Shown here piece by piece: positions 10,171-18,570 of a stretch of DNA of 48,384 nt. Numbering within the stretch: position 1 is the stretch's first letter; each line of letters opens with the position of its first letter. The notes beneath the pieces were generated by a model, which did no database searches, had not been told where the DNA came from, and saw only the letters and a list, made by a program, of their open reading frames with translations. Source of the stretch: Melioribacteraceae bacterium (GTDB lineage: Bacteria; Bacteroidota; Ignavibacteria; Ignavibacteriales; Melioribacteraceae); contig JALNXG010000024.1 of NCBI GenBank assembly GCA_023230485.1, positions 1 to 48,384 of the forward strand, given 5' to 3'. A program made the position numbers and the translations under genes.

Positions 10171-11109
10171 CTAAATCTTCAACATTCTTTCGATCGGAAG
10201 ACGGGCACGCTCGGCAAGTTCAGGATCGACTTTCACTTCATATTGCTCGAGCAATAGCGATTTAAAAACTTTTTCGAGTGTAATCATCTTCATATATTCA
10301 CAAACCGATGATTCAGATATCGGATAGAAATCAGATTCTGGTTTCAGCTTTTTCAATCGATGCAATATTCCCGTTTCAGTGGCTATTACAAATTCCTTTG
10401 AATCCGATTCTTTAACGTGATTAATCATTCCTTCGGTAGAATAGATATGCGTACTTGGGCAATCAAAATACACTTGCGATTTTAGCATACAAGACGAAGA
10501 ACAGCCGCATTCCGGATGAATAAGAAATTCCGCTTTCGGATGTTCTTTACTCGATTCATCGAAATCGACTTCACCAATTTTTTCATGCACATGACAAGCA
10601 CCATCCCAAATTTTTATATCGCGTCCCGATATTGCCTTTACGTACCCACCTAAAAATTTATCAGGCAGAAAAAGTATCTGCTTATCTGCTGGGATTGATT
10701 CTACTACTCGTACTGCATTTGAGGAGGTAACACAGTAATCGCTCTCGGCTTTAACGGCGGCAGTTGTATTAACATACGAAACTACAAGGGCACCCGGATT
10801 TTCTTTTTTCCATTCTCTCAATTCATCTGCCGTAATTGATGCAGCTAATGAACAGCCCGCATCTAAATCGGGAATTAAAACTTTTTTATTTGGAGATATA
10901 ATTGAAGCAGTCTCCGCCATAAAATGAACACCACAAAAAACAATTATATCGGCATCAGTCTTCTCCGCCTGCTGTGAAAGACCTAATGAATCACCAACAA
11001 AATCAGCTATATCCTGCACCTCAGGCAATTGATAATTATGAGCCAGTATAACAGCGTTCTTTTCTTTTTTAAGTTTTTTAATTACTTCTATCATTTTTTC
11101 TTGTGTCAT
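10171..11109 (-). CDS. nadA: Quinolinate synthase
   Basis: Condenses iminoaspartate (from NadB) with dihydroxyacetone phosphate to give quinolinate, the second step of de novo NAD synthesis, using an oxygen-sensitive [4Fe-4S] cluster. Family blocks are clear: LAHNYQLPEVQDIADFVGDS at the N-terminus, FCGVHFMAETA, DLDAGCSLA (Cys 86), the CVTSSNA block, and IWDGACHVHE (Cys 172). Cys 270 in SSVCEYMK is a candidate third cluster ligand. HPECGCSSSC (199-207) gives an unusually cysteine-rich stretch around the conserved HPEC. Length 312 aa is normal. It is the last gene of a nadB-nadC-nadA run on the - strand, 9 bases after nadC, so the three steps to nicotinate mononucleotide are co-expressed. Confidence 0.96.
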   Translation of the reverse strand: MTQEKMIEVIKKLKKEKNAVILAHNYQLPEVQDIADFVGDSLGLSQQAEKTDADIIVFCGVHFMAETASIISPNKKVLIPDLDAGCSLAASITADELREWKKENPGALVVSYVNTTAAVKAESDYCVTSSNAVRVVESIPADKQILFLPDKFLGGYVKAISGRDIKIWDGACHVHEKIGEVDFDESSKEHPKAEFLIHPECGCSSSCMLKSQVYFDCPSTHIYSTEGMINHVKESDSKEFVIATETGILHRLKKLKPESDFYPISESSVCEYMKMITLEKVFKSLLLEQYEVKVDPELAERARLPIERMLKI

Positions 11110-11118
11110 TTTTTCCTT

Positions 11119-11952
11119 TCATATTTTCATTGATATATCTAATGCTTTAACTGAATGAGTAAGTGCTCCAACCGAAATAAAATCAACACCTGTCGATGCA
11201 GCTTCCGCGATGTTATCTATCGTAATATTCCCTGATGCTTCGGTCTTTGCTTTTTTACTAATTATTTTTACTGCTTCTTTCATCATTTCCTTATTCATAT
11301 TATCTAACATAATAATATCAGCTTTTGTTTCAAGAGCTTCTCTTACTTCATCTAAGTTTTTCGTTTCTACTTCTATTATAAATTTATTTCCATATTTTTT
11401 CTGGATAAGAGAAATTGCATTCGTGATACTTCCTGCGGCTTTGATATGATTGTCTTTGATTAGTACCATATCAAATAAACCGATTCTATGATTTTTTCCT
11501 CCACCCGTTTTAACAGCATACTTATCAAGCATCCGTAATCCGGGTACTGTCTTCCGAGTATCAAGCAGTTGTGTGCTTGTCCCTTTTAATTTTTCTGAAT
11601 AAGAATGAACCATAGAAGCAATACCCGAAAGTCTCTGTATAAAATTAAGTGCTGTGCGTTCACCGGTGAGAAGTGTTCTTTCGCTCCCTTTTACTTTCGC
11701 TGCAATAGTGCCTGCTTTAACGAAATCACCATCCTTGCAAAATGTTTTAAAAGAAATATCTTTATCCAACTCTTCAAAAACCATTTTCGCAATCGAGAGT
11801 CCACAGATAACGCCATCAGACTTAACTAAAAATCTGCCGATTGCTTTAGCATCCTTTTTTATTATTGCATTTGTTGTTATATCGCCCGAAGCGATATCTT
11901 CTTTCAAAGCGCGCTTAATTATCTTTTTTATTTTTGCTTTATCAATTTTCAT
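11119..11952 (-). CDS. nadC: Nicotinate-nucleotide pyrophosphorylase (carboxylating)
   Basis: Converts quinolinate and PRPP to nicotinate mononucleotide with loss of CO2, the third step of de novo NAD synthesis. Visible family motifs are EDIASGDITTNA near the N-terminus, GERTALNFIQRLSGIAS, the substrate-binding DTRKTVPGLRMLDKYAVKTGGG, NHRIGLFDMVLIKDNH, the EVETKNLDEV and IMLDNM blocks of the alpha/beta barrel, and EASGNI with GVDFISVGALTHS at the end. Length 277 aa is typical. Its start overlaps the nadB stop by four bases (ATGA type), evidence of translational coupling. Confidence 0.96.
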   Translation of the reverse strand: MKIDKAKIKKIIKRALKEDIASGDITTNAIIKKDAKAIGRFLVKSDGVICGLSIAKMVFEELDKDISFKTFCKDGDFVKAGTIAAKVKGSERTLLTGERTALNFIQRLSGIASMVHSYSEKLKGTSTQLLDTRKTVPGLRMLDKYAVKTGGGKNHRIGLFDMVLIKDNHIKAAGSITNAISLIQKKYGNKFIIEVETKNLDEVREALETKADIIMLDNMNKEMMKEAVKIISKKAKTEASGNITIDNIAEAASTGVDFISVGALTHSVKALDISMKI

Positions 11953-13508
11953 TCGTCAAACTTTATTTTATTATTCTTGCTTTGGATAATTGTTTTTTTG
12001 AAACCATCGGATTCGTTTGGATAATCGGAGCGATAATGCCCCCCTCTCGATTCTTCTCTTAATAATGCTGCCTCTGCTGTCATCTTTGCATTCATTATCA
12101 GGCTGTAAGACTTAAAGGAATAATATTCATCTGCATATTTATTTATGATAGAAAGATCGTTCAGCTCATCTATAAGTGTGGCAAGTGATTCCTTAGACCT
12201 AACTATACCAGCGTATTTCCAGATCAAATCGGCTATATTATTTTTCAATAATAAATATGATTTTTTGTTCTCTTTACTTAATATAAACTTATTCGCTGAA
12301 TTATTACTAATCTCGTTAGAAATATTTTTTTTCTTCAAAATAGAATCAACAGCGCGCTTTCCAAATACAAGACATTCGAGAAGTGAATTGGAAGCTAATC
12401 TGTTTGCACCGTGAATACCCGTTGAAGAAACTTCTCCTACCGCATAAAGATTTTCAATATTTGTTTCTCCATTTAGATTTGTTTTAATTCCACCGATTGA
12501 ATAATGAGCCGCAGGAGCTATCGGAATTAGATCTTTCGTAATATCGATTCCGAAATTAAGTGCTTCTAAATAGATTTTCTCGAAACGTGTTTTAAGTAGA
12601 TCGTGATTAATATGATCTGTTTTTAGATAAACGAATTTTTCCTTTGAATCAGCTAATTCGGAAAAAATTGCCTTTGAAACTATATCTCTTGGGGAGACTT
12701 CAGTAATTCCATATTTTTCTAAAAAGCGATTTCCTTTTTGATCCAATAACCAAGCACCTTCTCCACGAACTGCTTCACTGATTAAAAATGTTTTGCCGTC
12801 AGAAGAATAAAATGCTGTCGGATGAAATTGAACAAATTCCATACTTTCGATCTCTGCCCCTACTACATAAGCAAGTGTTACACCCTCGCCCGTTGAGGAT
12901 TCCGGGTTAGTAGTGCGGCTATAAATAGCAGATGCGCCTCCGCTCGCTATGACAACTGAATCGGCTTTAAGGAATATATTCTCACCATTTACATTATTAT
13001 AAACAGCTACTCCCTTACATAAAGAGTTTTCCGTTATGATTTTATGAGCGAAACAATTTTCATAAACTTTTATATTTGGGATGGTTTTTACGAGACCGAG
13101 AGTAAAATTGACTAACTCTTTTCCTGTCGCTCCGCCGCCCGCATGCAAAATTCTTCTTCGCGAATGTCCTCCTTCCAATCCAAAAGCAATTTCCCCATCT
13201 ACTTTATCGAACGGCATTCCGAGATCAATTAATTCTTGTACTCTTTTTGGTCCTTCTTCCACCAATACTCTCACCGCTTCAGGACGGCATAAATCTCTCC
13301 CTGCAATAAATGTATCTTTATAATGTAATTCAGTTGAATCGTCCTCGCCTAATGCGGCGGCGATTCCACCTTGCGCCCAGAAGGAATTACTTTCTTCTAA
13401 AGTAGTCTTTGTAATTATAGCGATTTTTAGTTCTCTCCCTGCTTTAAATCCGGTATAGAGTCCCGCTAATCCAGTTCCAATTATTACTACATCAAATTCA
13501 TATTCCAT
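11949..13508 (-). CDS. nadB: L-aspartate oxidase
   Basis: FAD enzyme that oxidises L-aspartate to iminoaspartate, the first step of bacterial de novo NAD synthesis; it can use O2 or fumarate as acceptor. The N-terminal dinucleotide-binding motif GTGLAGLYTG, SFWAQGGIAAA, the EGGHSRRRILHAGGGATG block, MEFVQFHPTAFY, and the flavin/substrate site PAAHYSIGGIKTNLNGET followed by LYAVGEVSSTGIHGANRLASNSLLEC place it in the succinate dehydrogenase/fumarate reductase flavoprotein family, with the NadB-specific HFMC-terminal arrangement (ALLREESRGGHYRSDYP). Length 519 aa is normal. It is the first gene of the nad operon; the 259 bases upstream are shared with the divergent gene at 13768 and must hold both promoters. 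I recognised no NAD-regulator operator there. Confidence 0.96.
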   Translation of the reverse strand: MEYEFDVVIIGTGLAGLYTGFKAGRELKIAIITKTTLEESNSFWAQGGIAAALGEDDSTELHYKDTFIAGRDLCRPEAVRVLVEEGPKRVQELIDLGMPFDKVDGEIAFGLEGGHSRRRILHAGGGATGKELVNFTLGLVKTIPNIKVYENCFAHKIITENSLCKGVAVYNNVNGENIFLKADSVVIASGGASAIYSRTTNPESSTGEGVTLAYVVGAEIESMEFVQFHPTAFYSSDGKTFLISEAVRGEGAWLLDQKGNRFLEKYGITEVSPRDIVSKAIFSELADSKEKFVYLKTDHINHDLLKTRFEKIYLEALNFGIDITKDLIPIAPAAHYSIGGIKTNLNGETNIENLYAVGEVSSTGIHGANRLASNSLLECLVFGKRAVDSILKKKNISNEISNNSANKFILSKENKKSYLLLKNNIADLIWKYAGIVRSKESLATLIDELNDLSIINKYADEYYSFKSYSLIMNAKMTAEAALLREESRGGHYRSDYPNESDGFKKTIIQSKNNKIKFDE

Positions 13509-13767
13509 AATCTACCCATTAGACAAAAAATCATTTATAAATATAACCCCATTGAAATTAAAGATTATACTCTTTATTAAAGTTAAAAGGAAAAAAGTTT
13601 CAAAATATTGGCGGGATTGGTCGAATCGCTTCGCCCAAATTGTCGAATTGCAGATCATGAATCGATCTACATCTTTCTTTTTCGCTTAAAAATGCACTTT
13701 TCATATTTGGCACGATTATCTATATAGTATTAGTAAATTACAACAAATAACCAACAAGGAGAAAAAG

Positions 13768-14211
13768 ATGAAAAAGTTATTATCACTCGCAGCAGTATTC
13801 GCACTCATATTTGCTTACACAAATTTGCAAGCACAAGAAAATCCAGAACCGCCAAAAACACATGGCACTAATTTCGTAGATGCTAATGGTGACGGATTTA
13901 ATGATAATGCACCTGACCATGATGGAGATGGTATCCCTAATGGTGTTGACCCCGATTATACCGGCAGTAAATTCCAAAAAGGAAAAAGAGCTTTTATCGA
14001 TCTTAATGGAGATGGAATTAATGATAATGCCGGTCAAGGAAGACAAAATAAAGGTAAAGGCACAAAAGGTAAATTTGGTCCTGGTAATGGCACTGGTAAT
14101 CAAGGCGTTGCTCCACAAGACGGAACAGGTAACGGAGCCGGAAATGCAACTGGTACAAATGACGGAACCGGTTCGCAACAAAGAGGCAAAGGAAAAGGTG
14201 GAAAGAAATAA
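13768..14211 (+). CDS. Small secreted protein with calcium-binding (thrombospondin type 3-like) repeats
   Basis: A 147-residue protein with a clear signal peptide (MKKLLSLAAVFALIFAYTNLQAQ) and two Asp/Asn/Gly-rich calcium-binding segments: FVDANGDGFNDNAPDHDGDGIPNGVDPD and FIDLNGDGINDNAGQ. These fit the DxNxDGxxD EF-hand-like/thrombospondin type 3 repeat. The C-terminal 60 residues are a low-complexity Gly/Asn/Gln/Lys tail (GTGNGAGNATGTNDGTG, ending RGKGKGGKK) with no sorting domain. Similar short 'DxNGDGxxD' proteins occur in Ignavibacteria and may respond to metal or act at the surface, but the function is unknown. A strong AAGGAG lies 6 bases before the ATG and a strong terminator follows, so the gene is monocistronic. 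Confidence 0.8.
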   Translation: MKKLLSLAAVFALIFAYTNLQAQENPEPPKTHGTNFVDANGDGFNDNAPDHDGDGIPNGVDPDYTGSKFQKGKRAFIDLNGDGINDNAGQGRQNKGKGTKGKFGPGNGTGNQGVAPQDGTGNGAGNATGTNDGTGSQQRGKGKGGKK

Positions 14212-14288
14212 TTCCCCTTTCGGAAAGCACTTAATTTATTGGAATTGAGTACTATTAATTAAATAAATTTGTCAAGTACAATTTTTCT

Positions 14289-14328
14289 GGGATAATGTCG
14301 GTAATAACTTTGACATTATCCCTTTTTT
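14289..14328 (+). terminator. Strong intrinsic terminator between 14211 and 14355
   Basis: A perfect 11-base stem, GGGATAATGTC (14289-14299) with GACATTATCCC (14312-14322), then six T. It ends the small calcium-repeat gene's transcript. It also shows that an ATG at 14295 cannot be the start of the next gene. Confidence 0.9.
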
Positions 14329-14354
14329 GTCATTTAATGGATTTTAAAAACTCT

Positions 14355-15464
14355 ATGAAAAAATTAACAGCTATAACATTCTTCTTACTAATATCGATAT
14401 CAAACGCACAATGGAATTTTAATATTACTACGGGACAGGAATATAACGATAATCCATTCCGCTCCCCTATTCCCGAAGAAAATATTATTTCCGACTATGG
14501 AATTGGTTTTGAAAACTATAACAAATTATTTCAGTTTGGCTATAATGGTTCTTATTTCGCGTTGAATAATAATCCTGAACGAAATTTTTATTGGCATCAG
14601 ATAGGTCTTTGGCGTAATAATGAACTTAATAATTTTGGAATCTATATAGAACAACGTATGGCAAAAATCGATTATCAGTTTCTTGATTATAATGAATTAG
14701 GTGGTTATTTCAATCAGCGATTTGAATTAGTAGATATTTTTTCTTCGCTTCACTCAGCATACACATATACTGATTTTCCTCTTCTTACCGCAATGAATAA
14801 CTATACAATTACATTGGGATATGAAGGTAATCGAGGATTTGAATCGACCGGAACATCTTTAATAGTCGGGACAAAATTCAATTATAAAAATTATAGTGCA
14901 GAAAATATCGAAATAGCTTTACCGACCGAGGATGAAGATGGTTTTTATTTTTATGGCAACGCAGCACCAACTCCGATTTCTCATCTAACTTCCTATTTCC
15001 GAATTGCACAATCAATATTTAGTAAAACAGGCGCAGCTTTTCAATTTACCAATAGAAGCATACTCGGAGAAATTAATAGTGTATTCCTTTCCGGTGATTT
15101 TGCTCTTTGGGAAGAATCGGAAATTTTTGATGACCCGATTAAAACTGAAGGCAATAGCATTGCTTTTGAAGTAACTCAAATGATTGATGACTTTTCTATA
15201 AAAGGTGGATATTACTTAAACTACCGTAGTTTCCCTTCTCAAGGAAGCTATACTGATTTGGAAAATTTTGATTTCAATCAAATGAGGAGCGATAAACAAT
15301 CAATCTTTAATTTGTCCTTAATAAAAAATAGTGGAATAGAGATCGGAGATTTTGCCCAATTGAATTTGTCATTGGATTACCGTTATATTAAGAATAGTTC
15401 TAATAGCAGTTGGTTTAATTACAAAGGGAATAGCTATTCCTTAAATCTAAATTTAGTTTTTTAG
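14355..15464 (+). CDS. Secreted beta-rich protein, probably an outer-membrane barrel
   Basis: I do not recognise a named family. The start is set at the ATG at 14355, which gives a good signal peptide (MKKLTAITFFLLISISNAQW) and lies beyond the terminator hairpin; an in-frame ATG at 14295 is inside that hairpin. The mature protein (about 350 aa) is rich in Tyr, Phe, Asn and Ser with alternating polar/aromatic strands, and ends ...NYKGNSYSLNLNLVF. A terminal aromatic after alternating hydrophobics is typical of outer-membrane beta-barrels. The gene is followed 18 bases later by a histidine kinase and then a sigma-54 activator, so the three may be one operon and the barrel might be part of, or a target of, that signalling system. 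Confidence 0.6.
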   Translation: MKKLTAITFFLLISISNAQWNFNITTGQEYNDNPFRSPIPEENIISDYGIGFENYNKLFQFGYNGSYFALNNNPERNFYWHQIGLWRNNELNNFGIYIEQRMAKIDYQFLDYNELGGYFNQRFELVDIFSSLHSAYTYTDFPLLTAMNNYTITLGYEGNRGFESTGTSLIVGTKFNYKNYSAENIEIALPTEDEDGFYFYGNAAPTPISHLTSYFRIAQSIFSKTGAAFQFTNRSILGEINSVFLSGDFALWEESEIFDDPIKTEGNSIAFEVTQMIDDFSIKGGYYLNYRSFPSQGSYTDLENFDFNQMRSDKQSIFNLSLIKNSGIEIGDFAQLNLSLDYRYIKNSSNSSWFNYKGNSYSLNLNLVF

Positions 15465-15482
15465 AGGGCTATACTATATTTA

Positions 15483-17192
15483 ATGAAATTTGATAATTTT
15501 AAAAGTGCTGTAATTCAACCCAAAAGCATTCTGTTAATTTTCGTAATTACAGCTTTTATTATTATATCCATTTCAATCATAGAAATTAAACAGAGCCAAA
15601 ACGACCTATTGGAATTGATGGAAAACCAATCGCATTCACTCCTTGAAGGGCTTTCTACTGCTTTAGAAAATTCATTAATTATTAATGAAGAGATAGAAAA
15701 GGAATCGGAAGAAAAACTATTCAATAATGCCGCTTATATTAAATTTTTATATGAAAAAAGATTGCTCACGAATAAACTACTTGAAGAATTTGCTAATTCT
15801 AATAAACTATTCAGAATAAATATTTTCAATAATGAAGGGGAAAAACTATTTTCAAGTCATTCACTTTTTCACAACAATTTCGGAAGTGGTGCTGACCCCA
15901 AAAATGTATTAGCAGATATCTTTGAAAATGAAACTGATACTTTAGTTATCGGACTTAGATCATCTAATAATGAAAATAATTATCGATATGCCATTGCAAT
16001 AGCAGCCAGTGATAGAAGTGCAATAGTATTAAACGTAGATGCAGAATATTTAGTTGCTAACCGAAAGAAATTTGGATTTGGTTCTCTTCTAAATAAATTT
16101 GCTTTGAATAAAAATTATCTATTTGCGGCGGTTCAAGATACTTCCGGTATTATCGCAGCATCTGCTAATATTCCCTCTATTGAAAAAATCAACGATTCGG
16201 AATTTCTTTTTTCTGCAATGAAAGACTCCACTTTTGCATGGAGAATTAATTCTATTAATGATCAAGATGTTTTTGAAGCTGTCCACCCTTTTTCATATAA
16301 TGGAAAGATAATTGGATTACTAAGAATTGGTTTATCCCTAGATAATTATGACGATATCAATAGCAGGATATTTACTCGCACATTAATTATGGGAATAGTT
16401 CTATTAATATTTGGATCAGTATTATTTTCATTAGTTTTTCTTAAACAGAATTTCAATATTCTTCAAAAACGTTATAAGTCAGTCGAACAATTAAAAAACC
16501 AGATATTGGAACGCAATGAAAGATTAAAAGCAACGGGTAGATTGGCATCGGGTGTAGCTCATGAAATAAGGAATCCGCTAAATACAATCGGTACTATTGC
16601 TCAACAGTTAAATACTGACTTCAAACCGGAATCAGGAGAAGAAGAATATTCTCAACTCACATCTTTAATTTATTCTGAAGTAAAAAGAATAAATAAAACA
16701 ATAGAAAATTTCCTTCGTTTCGCTAAACCATTGCAGCTATCTAAGTCTGTTTTTAATCTAAATACCTTCTGTTCAGAATTATATCTACAATTTGAAAAAC
16801 TTACTACTGATAAAGAGATTAGAGTAAAAATAAACTGCCCCGATAAAATTGAAGTGAACTGGGATAGAAATCAGATTAAACAGGTATTCATTAATCTAAT
16901 TCAGAATGCTATTGATTCTATTAGTTCTAATGGTGAAATTACTATTACTGTTTCGATATCTGATAATATTATAATCATTAAATTAAGCGATACAGGGAAA
17001 GGAATTTTAGAAGAAGAGATTAATAAAATTTTCGATCTTTACTATACCACAAAATCAAATGGCAACGGGATAGGGCTAAGTATCGTTAATAAAATAATTG
17101 CAGAGCATGGAGGTACTATTTCAGTTTCGAGCAATCCCAATATCAATACGATTTTCAAAATTGAATTACCCCAAGATATCCAAAGTGAATAA
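15483..17192 (+). CDS. Membrane sensor histidine kinase (NtrB/AtoS type)
   Basis: A 569-residue kinase with two membrane segments (about residues 16-36 and 298-322) bracketing a ~260-residue extracytoplasmic sensor region that looks like a dCache/PAS-type fold but has no recognisable ligand signature. The cytoplasmic part has the HisKA phospho-acceptor in ASGVAHEIRNPLNTIG (His 360), the N box QVFINLIQNAIDS, and ATP-lid motifs DTGKGI and GNGIGLSIVNKI. The HEIRNPL form is typical of kinases that pair with sigma-54-dependent regulators, and exactly such a regulator follows 2 bases downstream. The signal is unknown. The upstream outer-membrane protein gene ends 18 bases before the start. Confidence 0.92.
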   Translation: MKFDNFKSAVIQPKSILLIFVITAFIIISISIIEIKQSQNDLLELMENQSHSLLEGLSTALENSLIINEEIEKESEEKLFNNAAYIKFLYEKRLLTNKLLEEFANSNKLFRINIFNNEGEKLFSSHSLFHNNFGSGADPKNVLADIFENETDTLVIGLRSSNNENNYRYAIAIAASDRSAIVLNVDAEYLVANRKKFGFGSLLNKFALNKNYLFAAVQDTSGIIAASANIPSIEKINDSEFLFSAMKDSTFAWRINSINDQDVFEAVHPFSYNGKIIGLLRIGLSLDNYDDINSRIFTRTLIMGIVLLIFGSVLFSLVFLKQNFNILQKRYKSVEQLKNQILERNERLKATGRLASGVAHEIRNPLNTIGTIAQQLNTDFKPESGEEEYSQLTSLIYSEVKRINKTIENFLRFAKPLQLSKSVFNLNTFCSELYLQFEKLTTDKEIRVKINCPDKIEVNWDRNQIKQVFINLIQNAIDSISSNGEITITVSISDNIIIIKLSDTGKGILEEEINKIFDLYYTTKSNGNGIGLSIVNKIIAEHGGTISVSSNPNINTIFKIELPQDIQSE

Positions 17193-17194
17193 CT

Positions 17195-18559
17195 ATGAAT
17201 GAACTAAATTTACTAATAATAGATGATGAAGCTCCTCAACTGCAATCTCTAAAATCATTTCTAAGCAAAAGAAATTTGAAAATCTTTACCGCATCCGATG
17301 GTGAGAAGGGATTAGATATAATACGAAATAATGCTATTGATATTGTTATTACCGATTTTCAAATGCCCGGATTAACTGGACTGGAAGTTTTAGGAAAAGC
17401 AAAAGAGATTAACCCCGAATTAGATGTAATTCTAATTTCTGCTTATGGAACAATTGAACGTGCAGTGGATATTATGAAAGCAGGTGCATTTGATTATCTT
17501 ACTAAGCCAATCGATCTAACAGAATTAGAAAGAATTATAAATCGATTAAGAGAAAGAAAATATTTGATATCAGAGAATCGACTTCTAAAACAGAAACTCA
17601 ACGAAAATTTTTATTCCGATTTTATTATTTATAAAAGCCAAACGATGAATGAAGTGTTAAGTAAAGTATCGCGTGCCGCACCTTCTAAAACGACAATATT
17701 AATACGAGGAGAAAGCGGTACAGGTAAAGAATTAATTGCTAAGTCAATTCATTCAGCAAGTACTCGCTCTGGTAAACCTTTTATAACCGTGAATGTTGCC
17801 TCACTTTCAGAGAATTTATTTGAGAGCGAACTCTTCGGGCATGAAAAGGGCTCTTTTACAGGGGCAATAAATCAGAGAATCGGAAAATTTGAAGAAGCAG
17901 CCGGAGGCACTCTCTTTATTGATGAAGTCGGCGATATTCCCCTTTCTATTCAAGTCAAATTACTTCGCTTAATTCAATTTGGCGAAATTCAAAGAATTGG
18001 AAGTAACGAAATTATAAATGCTGACGTAAGAATTATTTCTGCTACTCACCGCAATATAGAACAGATGATAATTGATGGAGAATTCCGAGAAGACCTATAT
18101 TATCGGCTCAATGTAATTACAATCGATACCCCACCACTCAAAAAAAGAAGAGAAGATATTCCCTTATTAATCGATCATTTTATTAAAAAATATTCAAAAC
18201 TCACTACTAAAGAAATTTCGGGTATCTCGAAAGAGGCATTCGATTATTTAGTAAAATATTCTTTCCCGGGCAATATCCGAGAGCTCGAAAATATAATTGA
18301 AAGAGGGATTGTTCTTTCACGTGGCGAATTACTTACGATGGAAGATTTCCCAAATCTCAAACTTTCCTCTCACTCTAATACTTTACTCGATCCACTTAAT
18401 TTAGATGATGGATACGAGACAAAAATGAATGCTTATGAAAATACGTTGATTGAAGAGGCATTAAGAAAAAGTGGCGGGAATAAAAGTGCGGCGGCGAGAA
18501 TGCTCGGACTTTCAGAGAGGCATCTCCGCTCACGACTGGAGCGGATCAACCCAAAATAA
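17195..18559 (+). CDS. Sigma-54-dependent response regulator (NtrC/AtoC family)
   Basis: Phosphorylation-controlled activator of sigma-54 RNA polymerase. Domains in order: receiver (1-120, phospho-acceptor Asp 54 in VITDFQMPG, Lys in YLTKP), AAA+ core (about 145-380) with Walker A GESGTGKE (172-179), the sigma-54 contact loop GSFTGA (219-224; GAFTGA in the consensus), Walker B GGTLFIDEVGD, and R-finger region REDLYYRLNVI; then a Fis-type helix-turn-helix at the C-terminus (NKSAAARMLGLSERHLRSRLERI). Length 454 aa is normal. The first residue of the contact loop after Gly is Ser rather than Ala, a substitution seen in some activators. It is translated with the upstream kinase. Targets cannot be read from the window. 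Confidence 0.95.
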   Translation: MNELNLLIIDDEAPQLQSLKSFLSKRNLKIFTASDGEKGLDIIRNNAIDIVITDFQMPGLTGLEVLGKAKEINPELDVILISAYGTIERAVDIMKAGAFDYLTKPIDLTELERIINRLRERKYLISENRLLKQKLNENFYSDFIIYKSQTMNEVLSKVSRAAPSKTTILIRGESGTGKELIAKSIHSASTRSGKPFITVNVASLSENLFESELFGHEKGSFTGAINQRIGKFEEAAGGTLFIDEVGDIPLSIQVKLLRLIQFGEIQRIGSNEIINADVRIISATHRNIEQMIIDGEFREDLYYRLNVITIDTPPLKKRREDIPLLIDHFIKKYSKLTTKEISGISKEAFDYLVKYSFPGNIRELENIIERGIVLSRGELLTMEDFPNLKLSSHSNTLLDPLNLDDGYETKMNAYENTLIEEALRKSGGNKSAAARMLGLSERHLRSRLERINPK

Positions 18560-18570
18560 TTATTTTGTCG

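Noticed and set aside
13708..13725. TGGCACG followed by a possible sigma-54 promoter spacing upstream of the gene at 13768
   Set aside because: The -12 GC element is missing (TCTA in place of TTGC), so only half of the consensus is present, although a sigma-54 activator gene is nearby.
14295..14354. Upstream ATG as start of the 14355 gene
   Set aside because: It lies inside a perfect terminator hairpin, and the downstream ATG gives a proper signal peptide.
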